Shown piece by piece: positions 25,087-34,422 of a stretch of 64,000 nucleotides of DNA. This DNA is from Variovorax sp. J22P240. Its GTDB lineage: Bacteria > Pseudomonadota > Gammaproteobacteria > Burkholderiales > Burkholderiaceae_C. Positions within the stretch are counted from its first letter, which is position 1. Every line of letters begins with the position of its first letter. The translations under genes were made by a program, and so were the position numbers. The notes under the pieces were generated by a model, which made no database searches, was not told the DNA's origin, and saw only the letters and a list, made by a program, of their open reading frames with translations. The stretch lies in assembly GCF_030316855.1 (NCBI RefSeq), contig NZ_JASZYR010000004.1, positions 124,001 through 188,000 of the forward strand, given 5' to 3'.

Positions 25087-26210
25087 GTACGGATCCGGCC
25101 GTCGCCCGTGATCATCGACAGTTCGACGAACTTCGATGCCACGTGATTGCGCGGCGAGAACGAGACCTCGAAGCCGCCGAACTGTTGCCTGTCGATGCTT
25201 TCGAGCCCGGTGATCAGGCCCTCGCGCGTGACCTTGCCAGGTGCGCGCCGCAGACCTTCGACCAGCACCTTCGCGGCCAGGTAGCCCTCGAGGCTCGAGA
25301 AATTGGCCTTGGTGTTGCCGCCGGCCTTGCGCAATGTATCGTTGAATTCGCGCGTGATGCCGTTCGCCGCGTTGTAGGGCGAGGGCACGACCTGCGTGAC
25401 GACCACGCCGGCGCCGTCCTTGCCGAGTTCGTCGGCCAGCGCCTGCGTGCCGACGAAGGACACATTGAAGAACGTGCCACCGTAGCCCGCCTTGCGCGCT
25501 TCTCGGATGAAGGCGGCGCACGACTTGTACGCGCTGACCTGGACCACCGCGTCCGGGCGTGCCGCCACGATGCTCTTGACCGCCGCGGAAACGTCGGCCG
25601 AGTTCCGCTCGACCGTGGCCAGCGCTGCCGGCTTGAGGTCCATTTGTGACAACGCGAGCGTCACGCCGTCCAGACCGGCCTTGCCGTAGGCATCGTTTTG
25701 ATAGAAGACCGCGATCTTCTTCAAGCCCAGGTGGGTGAGTTGCTTCACGATCAGCGCGGTCTCATCGTTGTACGAGGCGCGCAGATGGAACACGTTCTTG
25801 TGGAAGGGCTCGCGCAAGGCCATGGCGCCGGTAAAGGGCGCGATGAAGGGAATCTTGGCGTTCACCGCGAGCGGCATCGCGGCCAGGCTGGTGGGCGTGC
25901 CGATGTAGCCGAACAGTGCGAAGGCGTCGTCGTCGATCAGCTTCTTGGTATTGGCCGCGCAGCGGTCGGGCTCGTAGCCGTCGTCCAGGAACTTGATGGC
26001 GACGTCTCTGTGGCCGGGCTGCGCGTTGTACTGGTCCAGGAAGAGCTTGGCGCCTTCGTAGAACTGGATGCCGAGTTGCGCGGCGGGGCCGGTGAACGGT
26101 GCCGACTGGCCCAGGATGATCGGCGTTTCGCTCTGCGCGCGCGCCCAATTGGCGCCGGCGAGCGCTGCTGCCCCGGTAGCGATCGAAAAATGCCTGCGAT
26201 TCAACTTCAT
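25083..26210 (-). CDS. Branched-chain amino-acid-type ABC transporter binding protein
   Basis: The 375-residue periplasmic protein has a signal peptide beginning MKLNRRHFSIATGAAALAGA and cleaved near ARA-Q. The mature part starts TPIILGQSAPFTGPAAQLGI, the typical LivK-like (peripla_BP_6) beginning, with Leu/Ile/Val-binding fold throughout (KKIAVFYQNDAYGKAGLDGV and VVVTQVVPSPYN). No permease or ATPase is adjacent, so it is an orphan receptor; the ligand may be an amino acid or an aromatic acid. The start at 26210 was chosen for the signal peptide. Confidence 0.87.
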   Translation of the reverse strand: MKLNRRHFSIATGAAALAGANWARAQSETPIILGQSAPFTGPAAQLGIQFYEGAKLFLDQYNAQPGHRDVAIKFLDDGYEPDRCAANTKKLIDDDAFALFGYIGTPTSLAAMPLAVNAKIPFIAPFTGAMALREPFHKNVFHLRASYNDETALIVKQLTHLGLKKIAVFYQNDAYGKAGLDGVTLALSQMDLKPAALATVERNSADVSAAVKSIVAARPDAVVQVSAYKSCAAFIREARKAGYGGTFFNVSFVGTQALADELGKDGAGVVVTQVVPSPYNAANGITREFNDTLRKAGGNTKANFSSLEGYLAAKVLVEGLRRAPGKVTREGLITGLESIDRQQFGGFEVSFSPRNHVASKFVELSMITGDGRIRT

Positions 26211-26282
26211 GAAAACCCCTCCGCGCGCATTCGCGACGCACAACTTAGACTCGCCCGATTGGCTGCTGCCCCTGTTTGACTC

Positions 26283-28328
26283 ATGACTCTCGAAACCCAA
26301 GTGCTCGGCGCCTGCCCGCACGACTGCCCCGATACCTGCGCGCTCGTCACGACCGTGCACGACGGCGTCGCCGTCAAGCTGCAGGGCAATCCGGCCCATC
26401 CACACACGGCGGGCGTGCTGTGCACCAAGGTTTCGCGCTATATCGAACGCAACGACCACCCCGAACGTCTGTTGCAGCCCCTGAAGCGCTCCGGCCCCAA
26501 GGGGAGTGGCCTCTTCGAGCCGGTGAGCTGGGATCAGGCGCTGGCGGACATCGCGGCGCGACTCGATGAAGTCAGAAGTAACAATCCGGAAAAGATTGTG
26601 CCTTACAGTTACGCAGGAACGATGGGTCTCGTGCAGGGCGAATCGATGGACCGTCGTTTTTTCCACAAGCTCGGTGCGTCGCTGCTGGACCGCACCATCT
26701 GCTCGACCGCAGGCGGTGAGGCCTTAGGTTTTACTTTGGGTGGCAAGGTCGGGATGCGGGTCGAGTTTTTCGCCGACGCGAAGCTGATCCTGATCTGGGG
26801 CAGCAACTCGATTGCGAGCAACCTGCACTTCTGGCGCCACGCGCAAGCCGCCAAACGTTCCGGCGCACGATTGGTGTGCATCGATCCTCGCAAGACAGAG
26901 ACAGCGGACAAGTGCGACGAGCACATCGCCTTGCTTCCGGGCACCGACGCGGCGCTGGCGTTCGCGCTGATGCACGAGCTGATCGTGAACGACTGGCTCG
27001 ACCATGACTACATCGAGCGTTACACGGTGGGTTGGGCGCAGCTTCGCGAGCGGGCCTTGCAATGGCCGCCGTCGCGTGCGGCAGCAGTCTGCGGCGTGCC
27101 GGAGGCGCAGATCGTCGAACTGGCACGCGCCTATGGAAGCACCAAGCCCGCAGCCATCCGGCTCAACTACGGCATGCAGCGCGTGCGCGGCGGCGGCAAT
27201 GCCGCGCGTGCGGTGGCTTGCCTGCCGGCGTTGGTCGGCGCGTGGCGCGATCGGGCGGGCGGATTGCTGCTCAGCAGCTCGGGCTTGTTCCCGGTGGACC
27301 GGGCGGCGTTGCAGCGGCCCGATCTGCTGGCGGGCCGGCGCCCGCGCACGATCAACATGACGTCGATCGGCGACGCGCTGCTCGATACGGCGAATCCGAT
27401 CGAGGCATTGGTCGTCTACAACAGCAATCCGGTCGCCATCGCGCCGGAGTCGGGCAAGGTGGTCGCCGGGTTCGCGCGCGAGGACCTCTTCACCGTGGTG
27501 TTGGAGCAATTCCAGACCGACACCGCCGACTACGCGGACTACGTGCTGCCGGCCACCACGCAGCTGGAGCACTGGGACATCCACTTCAGCTACGGTCACA
27601 CCGACGTGATGCTGAACCAGCCCGCGGTCGCGCCGCGCGGCCAGGCGCGCAGCAATACCTGGGTGTTTCGCGAGCTCGCGAAGCGCATGGGATTCGACGA
27701 GCCCTGTTTCGCCGACGATGACGAGACCCTGTGTCGCGCCGCTTTCAGCCCGGAGGCGGTCGACTTCGAGGCGTTGCAGGCGGAAGGCTTTGCCACGCTG
27801 AAGCTGCCCGATGCACCCTACGCCCAAGGAAACTTCCCGACGCCGTCGGGCCGCTGCGAGTTCTTCAGCGCCCGGCTAGCCGCGCACGGCCAGGACGGCT
27901 TGCCCGACCATGTGCCCAACTACGAACCGGCTGGCAGCTCGAAGGAGTTTCCGCTAGCGATGATCTCGCCGCCGGCGCGCAACTTCCTCAACTCCAGCTT
28001 CGTCAACGTGCGCAGCCTGCGCGCGATCGAGGGCGAGCCGCTGCTGGAGATCAACGAAGCCGACGCCCTGGCGCGCGGCATCGTGGACGGCGCCACGGTG
28101 CGCGTCTTCAATCGGCGCGGCGAGCACCACTGCCGCGCCGAGGTCTCGCGGCGCGCCCGGCCGGGCGTGGTGCACGGCCTCGGGATCTGGTGGCGCAAAC
28201 TGGGACTGGACGGCACCAACGTCAACCAGCTCACGAGCCAGCGGCTGACGGACATCGGGCGCGGTCCGACCTTCTACGACTGCCTGGTCGAGGTGGAGTC
28301 CGTCGCGGAAGCTGCGGTCGCACCATGA
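26283..28328 (+). CDS. Molybdopterin oxidoreductase with [4Fe-4S] cluster
   Basis: The 681-residue protein belongs to the DMSO-reductase superfamily. C11, C15, C19 and C47 (CPHDCPDTC and LCTK) form the N-terminal iron-sulfur site. RTICSTAGGEA near 140 is the probable Mo-contact loop, and NSNPVAIAPES near 385 and the C-terminal barrel (about 555-675) bind the second pterin. No Tat leader is visible, so it is cytoplasmic. Relatives include formate dehydrogenase-like and thiosulfate or biotin sulfoxide reductases; the substrate is unknown. Its stop overlaps the next gene's ATG. Confidence 0.87.
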   Translation: MTLETQVLGACPHDCPDTCALVTTVHDGVAVKLQGNPAHPHTAGVLCTKVSRYIERNDHPERLLQPLKRSGPKGSGLFEPVSWDQALADIAARLDEVRSNNPEKIVPYSYAGTMGLVQGESMDRRFFHKLGASLLDRTICSTAGGEALGFTLGGKVGMRVEFFADAKLILIWGSNSIASNLHFWRHAQAAKRSGARLVCIDPRKTETADKCDEHIALLPGTDAALAFALMHELIVNDWLDHDYIERYTVGWAQLRERALQWPPSRAAAVCGVPEAQIVELARAYGSTKPAAIRLNYGMQRVRGGGNAARAVACLPALVGAWRDRAGGLLLSSSGLFPVDRAALQRPDLLAGRRPRTINMTSIGDALLDTANPIEALVVYNSNPVAIAPESGKVVAGFAREDLFTVVLEQFQTDTADYADYVLPATTQLEHWDIHFSYGHTDVMLNQPAVAPRGQARSNTWVFRELAKRMGFDEPCFADDDETLCRAAFSPEAVDFEALQAEGFATLKLPDAPYAQGNFPTPSGRCEFFSARLAAHGQDGLPDHVPNYEPAGSSKEFPLAMISPPARNFLNSSFVNVRSLRAIEGEPLLEINEADALARGIVDGATVRVFNRRGEHHCRAEVSRRARPGVVHGLGIWWRKLGLDGTNVNQLTSQRLTDIGRGPTFYDCLVEVESVAEAAVAP

Positions 28329-29485
28329 TGGCGGCTCGCAGGCGTTTCGCGGCATGCGCGACGGTTGCAGGGCTGGCGATGCTCGCGGGCTGCGCCGATG
28401 TCAGCTACTACTGGCAATCGGCCAGCGGCCATCTGGGGCTGATGCGCGCTGCACGACCGGTGGACCAGTGGCTGGAAGACCCGACGACCTCTGCCGCCCT
28501 CAAGGCCAAGCTCGAACTCACCACGCGGGTGCGCCGCTTTGCGGTGACTGAACTCGGCTTGCCCGACAACGACAGCTACAAGGCCTATGCTGATCTGCAT
28601 CGCAACGCCGCGGTCTGGAACGTGGTTGCGGCGTCGCCCCATTCGCTGACGCTGAAGACCTGGTGCTTCCCGGTCGCAGGCTGCATCGGCTACCGGGGCT
28701 ACTACGACGAAGCCGCCGCCAAGGCGGAAGCCGCCGAACTGCAGGCGCAGGGACTCGAGACCTCCGTCTATCCGGTGCCCGCGTACTCGACGCTCGGCTG
28801 GATGAACTGGGCCGGCGGCGATCCATTGCTCTCCACTTTCATCGGCTATCCGGAAGGGGAACTGGCGCGCATCGTCTTCCATGAGCTTGCGCACCAGGTG
28901 CTCTATGTGCCCGGGGACACGATGTTCAACGAATCGTTCGCGACAGCAGTCGAACGCATCGGCGGCGCTCGCTGGCTGAAGACGCATGCCAGCGACGCGG
29001 CTCGGCTCGAATATGCACAGTTCGATGCGCGCCGCCAGCAGTTTCGCGCCCTCACGGCCGACACGCGGCGTGCGCTGCAGGAGATCTACACGTCGAAGGA
29101 AGCCCAGGCGAAAGACTGGGAGACGGTCGATGCCAGGAAGAAGGCAGCCATGGAGGCGTTTCGCCAGCGCTACGCCGCGCTGCGCGCCGGCTGGACCGGC
29201 CCCCGGCAGGGCGCCTACGACGGCTGGGTGGCACGCGCCAACAACGCGACCTTCGGCGCCCAGGCTGCCTACGACGAACTGGTGCCCGGCTTCGAGGCCC
29301 TGTTCGAGCGCGAGGGCGAAGACTGGCCGCGCTTCTACGCTGCCGTGAAACAGCTGGCCAAGTTACCCAAGGACGGACGCGACCAGGCGCTCAGGACCGC
29401 TGCGCCTGCGGCGACGGACCTTATGCAAACGCAGGCCCCGTGCTGCAAGCCCAACAACACCAAGAACGGAGCCCCCGGTGTCTGA
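28325..29485 (+). CDS. Lipoprotein zinc aminopeptidase (COG4324/Aminopep family)
   Basis: The 386-residue protein starts at the first of two ATG codons, overlapping the previous stop. A signal peptide ends in lipobox LAGC with Cys23. The family core includes SYYWQSASGHLGLM, the zinc motif HELAH at 186-190 (H186, E187, H190) and NESFA with E203 as third ligand. It is a predicted outer- or inner-membrane-tethered peptidase; its natural substrates are not known. Coupling to the molybdoenzyme gene may be only positional. Confidence 0.87.
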   Translation: MMAARRRFAACATVAGLAMLAGCADVSYYWQSASGHLGLMRAARPVDQWLEDPTTSAALKAKLELTTRVRRFAVTELGLPDNDSYKAYADLHRNAAVWNVVAASPHSLTLKTWCFPVAGCIGYRGYYDEAAAKAEAAELQAQGLETSVYPVPAYSTLGWMNWAGGDPLLSTFIGYPEGELARIVFHELAHQVLYVPGDTMFNESFATAVERIGGARWLKTHASDAARLEYAQFDARRQQFRALTADTRRALQEIYTSKEAQAKDWETVDARKKAAMEAFRQRYAALRAGWTGPRQGAYDGWVARANNATFGAQAAYDELVPGFEALFEREGEDWPRFYAAVKQLAKLPKDGRDQALRTAAPAATDLMQTQAPCCKPNNTKNGAPGV

Positions 29486-29813
29486 CATTCACATCGAACG
29501 CAATCACAGCCTGGGATTGGCCGCCGCGCGCGAGGTCGCGCGCCAGTGGATGCAGCGGGTGGAGGAGGACTACGGCATCGAGTGCACCTATGCCGAAGGC
29601 GAGACCTGCGACGTGGCCCAGTTCAACCGGGCCGGCATCGACGGCAGTGTCGAGGTCAGCGCCGATACCTTTACGTTGGATGCGACGCTGGGCTTGCTGT
29701 ACGGAAGCTTCAGCGAGCAGATCGAGCAGCGTTTGCAGCAGAGCCTGGACGCCTTGCTCGGCGCCAAGGCGCCGGCGGACGACGACGCCTACAACGACAA
29801 AGACTGGTTGTGA
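29478..29813 (+). CDS. PHA-system family protein (PHA_gran_rgn)
   Basis: The 111-residue soluble protein starts with GTG at 29478, overlapping the aminopeptidase gene by eight bases. It matches the polyhydroxyalkanoic-acid system family: MSDIHIERNHSLGLAAAREV at the start and an acidic C-terminus (DDDAYNDKDWL). Members occur near PHA genes and are thought to act at granules. A phasin gene lies 2 kb downstream, supporting the theme. Confidence 0.83.
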   Translation: MSDIHIERNHSLGLAAAREVARQWMQRVEEDYGIECTYAEGETCDVAQFNRAGIDGSVEVSADTFTLDATLGLLYGSFSEQIEQRLQQSLDALLGAKAPADDDAYNDKDWL

Positions 29814-29849
29814 AGCGCGCCGCCGGGCACGGCGGCATCGCTCACCGGC

Positions 29850-30104
29850 TCAGCGCAGCGATTCGATCAGGTCGATGTACTGCTGCTTGGCTTCGTCGGC
29901 GCTCAAGCCCTTGCGCGAGGTCCAGGCATCCCACTTCGCGCGGGCGACGATGTCGCTGAAGCTCGGCTTCTTCTCTGCGTTGTCGCCGGCGGTAGCCTGC
30001 TTGAAGAGACCGTAGATCTTGAGCAGCGTCGGATTGTCCGGGCGCTCGGCAAGCAGTTTGGAATTGGCTTGGGCAGCTTCGAACTGGGCGTTCAGGTCAG
30101 ACAT
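29850..30104 (-). CDS. Acyl-CoA-binding protein
   Basis: The 84-residue four-helix protein matches ACBP along its whole length: SDLNAQFEAAQANSKLLAER, then LLKIYGLFKQATAGDN, and the core KWDAWTSRKGLSADEAKQQY. It binds medium- and long-chain acyl-CoA. ACBPs are mostly eukaryotic but are found in many Betaproteobacteria. Its position by PHA-related genes fits a role in buffering acyl-CoA for storage metabolism, which is inference. Confidence 0.92.
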   Translation of the reverse strand: MSDLNAQFEAAQANSKLLAERPDNPTLLKIYGLFKQATAGDNAEKKPSFSDIVARAKWDAWTSRKGLSADEAKQQYIDLIESLR

Positions 30105-30160
30105 GGCGGCAAGGTCTCGTCAAAAGACGGGATCTTAAGTGACGACGTCGTCGATAAACC

Positions 30161-30991
30161 TCAATCAGACAGCCCGGCGCGCGCCAGCTCCACATCCAGG
30201 CGCTCGCGAGCGTCAACCGGCTCAAGGGCTGCCGCCTTTTCGTAGAGCCGGGTGGCCTCGGCCATGCGCGAATCGCCTTGAAGCATCAGCAGCCCTCGGG
30301 CGTACTCCATCAGCACGCTGGCCGAGTGAGGGTTGAGCTGCAAGCTGCGCTCGAAGAGTTCGATGGCCGTGTCGGCGCGCACGCCGTAGGTCATGCGGCC
30401 CACCAGCGAGCCAACCTTGTCGATGACTTCGGCGTGGAACGCGCCGAGCGCCGCGTGCGCATCGGCATGGAGCGGCTGCAACTCGATCACTCGTTCTAGC
30501 GCCCCCTTGACCTTGCCACCCAGGCCTTGCGCCAGCGCGCGCGCCACGCTGATGCCCTGGCTGTAGCGTCCCAAGGCGTAGGCCTGCCAATACAGTGCCT
30601 GGCAGTTGTCGGGTTCGGCGGCGACCTGGGCGGTGGCGCGCTCTGCCACCTGCTTGAACAGCGCCAGCCGGACCGATTCGCGTGGCTCCAGGTAGTTGGC
30701 ATAGATGGCAGTGGCCTGGTTGGCGAGCGCCAGGCCGTCGTGGCCGTGCGTCAGCGCGATCGCCACGGCTCGCTCGAACTCCCCGCTGTGATAGAGCGCC
30801 CAGCCTTCTGCCAAGGGGCCCGGCACCGGGGGCTGCAAGCCTTGGCCGGCATGCAGGCGGGGCCAGTGCGTCAGCAGGTTGGAGCTGTTGAATTTGGGGG
30901 CATCGGGGTAGGGCAATCGGGTCCATGGCGCCGTTGCGGGAGGGGCGCCAGCGGACAGCAGCGGGAGTGGTTGGAGGTCCGGTGGGGTCAT
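30161..30991 (-). CDS. TPR-repeat protein
   Basis: The 276-residue protein has no signal peptide. TPR-like helices run from about residue 60 to the end, for example LAEGWALYHSGEFERAVAIA, GRYSQGISVARALAQGLGG, and LFERSLQLNPHSASVLMEYA. It probably mediates protein-protein contacts in the cytoplasm. Its start lies 12 bp past the stop of the TetR gene on the same strand, so the two may be co-transcribed. The function is unknown. Confidence 0.75.
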   Translation of the reverse strand: MTPPDLQPLPLLSAGAPPATAPWTRLPYPDAPKFNSSNLLTHWPRLHAGQGLQPPVPGPLAEGWALYHSGEFERAVAIALTHGHDGLALANQATAIYANYLEPRESVRLALFKQVAERATAQVAAEPDNCQALYWQAYALGRYSQGISVARALAQGLGGKVKGALERVIELQPLHADAHAALGAFHAEVIDKVGSLVGRMTYGVRADTAIELFERSLQLNPHSASVLMEYARGLLMLQGDSRMAEATRLYEKAAALEPVDARERLDVELARAGLSD

Positions 30992-31003
30992 TCGATAGGG
31001 GGG

Positions 31004-31678
31004 TCAGACCGTTGCAGGTTGATCTTCGCCGGAATAGGCGCTACTGAGTGTGAGCAAATGCCGCCGTTGCTCCGTCGCAAGATAGGGCGCGAGCAAGTGC
31101 AGCGTGTGATGGGCGCCGCGAAGAAGGGCGCCCTGGGCATGCCCGGGCTCGAGCGCCTCGCGCGGATTGCGTACGTATTCGTAGCTGAGCCAATAGGTGA
31201 GCACCACCACCATGCTCTGCGCCAAAGTGTCGACCTCGCGCGTGTCGATGTCGAGATGCCCGGCGCGGCCCAGCCCGGCCAGCAGGGTTCGGATCGCACG
31301 TGCCTTGTTCTTGAGCACGAGCTGGAATTGCGTCTCGAGGTGGCGGTTCTTGCTCAGCAGGTCGTTCAAGTCACGGTAGAGGAAGCGGTAGCGCCAGATG
31401 AGCTCGAACAGGCTGTGCATGAAGAACCATGCGTCCTCGACATCGTGCACACCTTCGCTCGCGTGCAGCAGTGTGTTGAGCTCGGTCTCGTAGCCTTCGT
31501 AGAGCCGGTTGATCAGCTCGTCCTTGGCCGGGTAGTGGTAGTAGAGGTTGCCGGGGCTGATATTGAGTTCGCCGGCCACAAGGGTCGTCGAGACGTTCGG
31601 TTCCCCGAACCGGTTGAACAGGTCAAGTGCGGCTTCGAGGATGCGTTGCGCAGTGCGGCGTGGCGCTTTCTTGGCCAT
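31004..31678 (-). CDS. TetR-family transcriptional regulator
   Basis: The 224-residue protein has the TetR HTH at about 10-57 (AQRILEAALDLFNRFGEPNV and AGELNISPGNLYYHYPAKDE), then an all-helical ligand domain of the TetR_C_33-like kind (ELIWRYRFLYRDLNDLL). TetR regulators of this sort often accompany phasin and fatty-acid genes. The phasin gene lies 116 bp upstream on the same strand. The ligand is unknown; acyl-CoA would be a reasonable guess. Confidence 0.88.
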   Translation of the reverse strand: MAKKAPRRTAQRILEAALDLFNRFGEPNVSTTLVAGELNISPGNLYYHYPAKDELINRLYEGYETELNTLLHASEGVHDVEDAWFFMHSLFELIWRYRFLYRDLNDLLSKNRHLETQFQLVLKNKARAIRTLLAGLGRAGHLDIDTREVDTLAQSMVVVLTYWLSYEYVRNPREALEPGHAQGALLRGAHHTLHLLAPYLATEQRRHLLTLSSAYSGEDQPATV

Positions 31679-31794
31679 GTCGGAGCCCCGTTTTTGTCTC
31701 TTGGGGGAGACTCTAGCGCAACTCTGTCGCGCCCGGTGCAGCGATCTCCGCCTCCCCGCCCCGGTGACGGGGCTCAGTTGCTGGTCAGGCTGGT

Positions 31795-32280
31795 TCAGGT
31801 ACCGCCGCTGGCCTTGTGACGCTGCGACGGCTTGGCGCTGTCCGGCGACTTGCGAGCGGCCGTCTTGCGCGGCGCCGGACGGGCCGGCGCGCCGGCCGCG
31901 GCCTTGCCGCGCAACTGCGCCTCGAGGACCTCAACCCGTGCTTGAAGCGCCGCGACTTCCTGGGCCGAGGGCATGCCCAGCTTCTCGAGAGCGCGCGCGA
32001 CGCGCTCCTCGAAGATGTTCTCCAGCTTGCCCCAGCCGCCCGCGGCCTTGGTGCCGAATTCGCTCGCGAAGCCGGCCATCCGGGCCTGCGCCTGTGCCAG
32101 GGTTTCCTCGGCGGCCTGCTGCGTCTTCTTCTGGACGCCCACACCATCCTTCACCAGCGCCTCGAAGGCCTTGCTGCCTTCCTGCTGCATCTTGGCGAAG
32201 GCGCCGAGGCCGGCGAGCCAGATCTGTTGGGCGGAGTCTTTGATGCGGTCTGCGGGTTTGTCGTCTTCGGGAGTGGACAT
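31795..32280 (-). CDS. Phasin-family polyhydroxyalkanoate granule protein
   Basis: The 161-residue protein matches phasins: QIWLAGLGAFAKMQQEGSKA near the start, an amphipathic helical middle, a leucine-rich coiled coil (VAALQARVEVLEAQL, about 108-122), then an Ala/Pro/Lys-rich basic tail of the kind that can bind DNA. Phasins coat PHA granules and, with such tails, may tie them to the nucleoid. It heads the PHA-related group. Confidence 0.88.
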   Translation of the reverse strand: MSTPEDDKPADRIKDSAQQIWLAGLGAFAKMQQEGSKAFEALVKDGVGVQKKTQQAAEETLAQAQARMAGFASEFGTKAAGGWGKLENIFEERVARALEKLGMPSAQEVAALQARVEVLEAQLRGKAAAGAPARPAPRKTAARKSPDSAKPSQRHKASGGT

Positions 32281-32376
32281 GGTGGGTTCCTTGAAGGTCT
32301 CTGGGACTCTAGCCGGGGTCGGACGGGCCGGTGTAGAGGCGGGGGTCTAGCTGCCGATTGAAACATTCTCGGATGG

Positions 32377-32382
32377 GATAAT
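32377..32382 (+). promoter_or_regulatory. Possible -10 box before rfbB
   Basis: GATAAT lies 52 bp before the rfbB start. The TTGAAA at 32358 is only 13 bp away, so the pair is not ideal; a weak promoter is possible. It is the only likely promoter for the rfb operon visible here. Confidence 0.3.
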
Positions 32383-32434
32383 CCGCGCCTTGCCCGCCGG
32401 CAGGCGATATTCCGAAAACAGACAGGGACCTCCG

Positions 32435-33514
32435 ATGATCCTAGTTACCGGCGGCGCCGGCTTTATTGGCGCCAATTTCGTTCTCGACTGGATTGCCCAA
32501 AGCGACGAAGGCGTCGTGAATCTAGACAAGCTGACCTATGCCGGCAATCTTGAAACGCTTGCTTCGCTCAAGGACAACGCCGGCCATCTGTTCGTGCAAG
32601 GGGACATCGGCGATAGCGAGCTGGTCGACAAGCTCTTGGCGGAACATAAGCCGCGTGCCGTGGTGAACTTCGCGGCCGAATCCCATGTGGATCGTTCCAT
32701 CCACGGGCCCGAGGATTTCGTTCAAACCAACGTGCTCGGCACTTTCCGCTTGCTGGAGTCCGTGCGCGGCCATTGGAACGCACTGCCCGCAGACCAGAAA
32801 GAAGCCTTCCGCTTTCTGCACGTCTCGACCGATGAGGTCTACGGTTCGCTGTCGGCATCCGATCCAGCCTTCACGGAAGAGAACAAGTACGAGCCCAACA
32901 GTCCCTATTCGGCCAGCAAGGCGGCCAGCGACCACCTGGTCCGGGCGTGGCATCACACGTACGGCCTGCCGGTGGTCACGACCAATTGCTCGAACAACTA
33001 CGGACCGTTTCACTTCCCCGAGAAGCTCATCCCTCTGATGATCGTCAACGCACTCGCCGGCAAGTCGCTGCCGGTGTACGGCGACGGCATGCAGGTCCGC
33101 GACTGGCTCTACGTCAAGGATCATTGCAGCGCGATCCGGCGCGTCCTCGAAGCGGGCCGCCTCGGTGAGACCTACAACGTGGGTGGTTGGAACGAGAAGC
33201 CCAACATCGAGATCGTCAACACGGTGTGCGCACTGCTCGACGAACTCCGCCCTCGCGCCGATGGCAAGAGCTACCGCGAGCAGATCACCTATGTCACCGA
33301 CCGTCCGGGCCACGACCGGCGCTACGCGATCGATGCGCGCAAGCTCGAGCGTGAGTTGGGCTGGAAACCGGCGGAGACCTTCGACACGGGCATCCGCAAG
33401 ACGGTCGAGTGGTATCTTGCCAACGGCGAATGGGTGCGCAACGTCCAGAGCGGGGCTTACCGCGACTGGGTCCAGAAGCAATATGCGGGCGCGCCCGCGA
33501 AGGCGAAAGCATGA
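32435..33514 (+). CDS. rfbB: dTDP-glucose 4,6-dehydratase
   Basis: Second step of dTDP-L-rhamnose synthesis: dTDP-glucose is converted to dTDP-4-keto-6-deoxyglucose, using NAD+. The 359-residue protein starts at ATG 32435 directly with [12 protein letters not shown] (Rossmann motif 6-12). It carries the catalytic T132-D133-E134 triad segment (HVSTDEVYG) and Y158xxxK162 ([10 protein letters not shown]). It ends by overlapping the rfbD start (ATGA), and heads the operon rfbBDAC. Confidence 0.96.
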   Translation: MILVTGGAGFIGANFVLDWIAQSDEGVVNLDKLTYAGNLETLASLKDNAGHLFVQGDIGDSELVDKLLAEHKPRAVVNFAAESHVDRSIHGPEDFVQTNVLGTFRLLESVRGHWNALPADQKEAFRFLHVSTDEVYGSLSASDPAFTEENKYEPNSPYSASKAASDHLVRAWHHTYGLPVVTTNCSNNYGPFHFPEKLIPLMIVNALAGKSLPVYGDGMQVRDWLYVKDHCSAIRRVLEAGRLGETYNVGGWNEKPNIEIVNTVCALLDELRPRADGKSYREQITYVTDRPGHDRRYAIDARKLERELGWKPAETFDTGIRKTVEWYLANGEWVRNVQSGAYRDWVQKQYAGAPAKAKA

Positions 33515-34401
33515 AGGTGCTGCTGCTTGGCAAGGGCGGGCAGGTCGGCTGGGAGTTGCAGCGCAGCCTGGCGCCGCTCGGCGAACTGGTCGCGCTGGAT
33601 TTCGACAGCACGGACTTTCATGCGGACTTCAGCCGTCCCGATCAACTGGCCGAGACGGTGCTGAAGGTGCGGCCGGATGTCATCGTCAATGCGGCGGCGC
33701 ATACGGCGGTCGACAAGGCCGAAAGCGAACCTGAATTGGCGCGCAAGCTGAATGCAACGTCCCCGGGCGTGGTGGCGGAGGCTGCGCAGCAAATTGGCGC
33801 TCTCATGGTTCACTATTCGACCGACTACGTTTTCGATGGCAGTGGCGACAAGCCCTGGAAAGAGGACGACGCGACGGGCCCCTTGAGCGTCTACGGTCGC
33901 ACCAAGCTCGAAGGCGAGCAACTGGTCGCGCAGCACTGCGCGCGGCACCTGATCTTTCGCACGAGCTGGGTGTATGCGGCGCGCGGCGGCAACTTCGCGA
34001 AGACCATGCTGCGCCTGGCGAGGGAGCGTGATCGGCTGACGGTCATCGATGACCAGTTCGGCGCGCCGACCGGGGCCGAACTGCTGGCGGACGTGACAGC
34101 CCACGCGATCCGCGACACGCTGCGCGATCCCGGCAAGGTCGGGCTCTATCACCTCGTGGCAGGCGGCGAAACCACGTGGCATGGTTATGCGCGCTTCGTG
34201 CTGGAGCAGGCCCAGGCCGCGGGCGTGGAACTCAAAGCTGGCCCCGGCGCGGTGGATCCGGTGCCGACCAGCGCGTTTCCGACGCCGGCCGCGCGGCCGA
34301 ACAACTCGCGCCTCAATACCGCGAAGCTCCAGACCACCTTCGGCCTCGTCTTGCCACGCTGGCAAGCGGGCGTCGCGCGCATGCTGCGCGAAACGCTCTG
34401 A
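33511..34401 (+). CDS. rfbD: dTDP-4-dehydrorhamnose reductase
   Basis: Final step to dTDP-L-rhamnose: reduction of the 4-keto group with NAD(P)H. The 296-residue protein has [20 protein letters not shown] (cofactor motif GKGGQVG), [18 protein letters not shown] around residue 107, and [10 protein letters not shown] (Y-x3-K) near 130. The start ATG overlaps the rfbB stop. The order rfbB-D-A-C is common in Burkholderiales. Confidence 0.95.
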   Translation: MKVLLLGKGGQVGWELQRSLAPLGELVALDFDSTDFHADFSRPDQLAETVLKVRPDVIVNAAAHTAVDKAESEPELARKLNATSPGVVAEAAQQIGALMVHYSTDYVFDGSGDKPWKEDDATGPLSVYGRTKLEGEQLVAQHCARHLIFRTSWVYAARGGNFAKTMLRLARERDRLTVIDDQFGAPTGAELLADVTAHAIRDTLRDPGKVGLYHLVAGGETTWHGYARFVLEQAQAAGVELKAGPGAVDPVPTSAFPTPAARPNNSRLNTAKLQTTFGLVLPRWQAGVARMLRETL

Positions 34402-34422
34402 TCCCACTACAAAGAAAGATTC

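Noticed and set aside
22864..25521. 885-residue frame suggesting a larger flavoprotein
   Set aside because: The extra N-terminal part is antisense to the DsbA-family isomerase and binding-protein genes and has no domain. The true start is 24429.
27731..28324. Upstream extension of the aminopeptidase frame
   Set aside because: It overlaps the molybdoenzyme in another frame. The lipoprotein signal begins at 28325.
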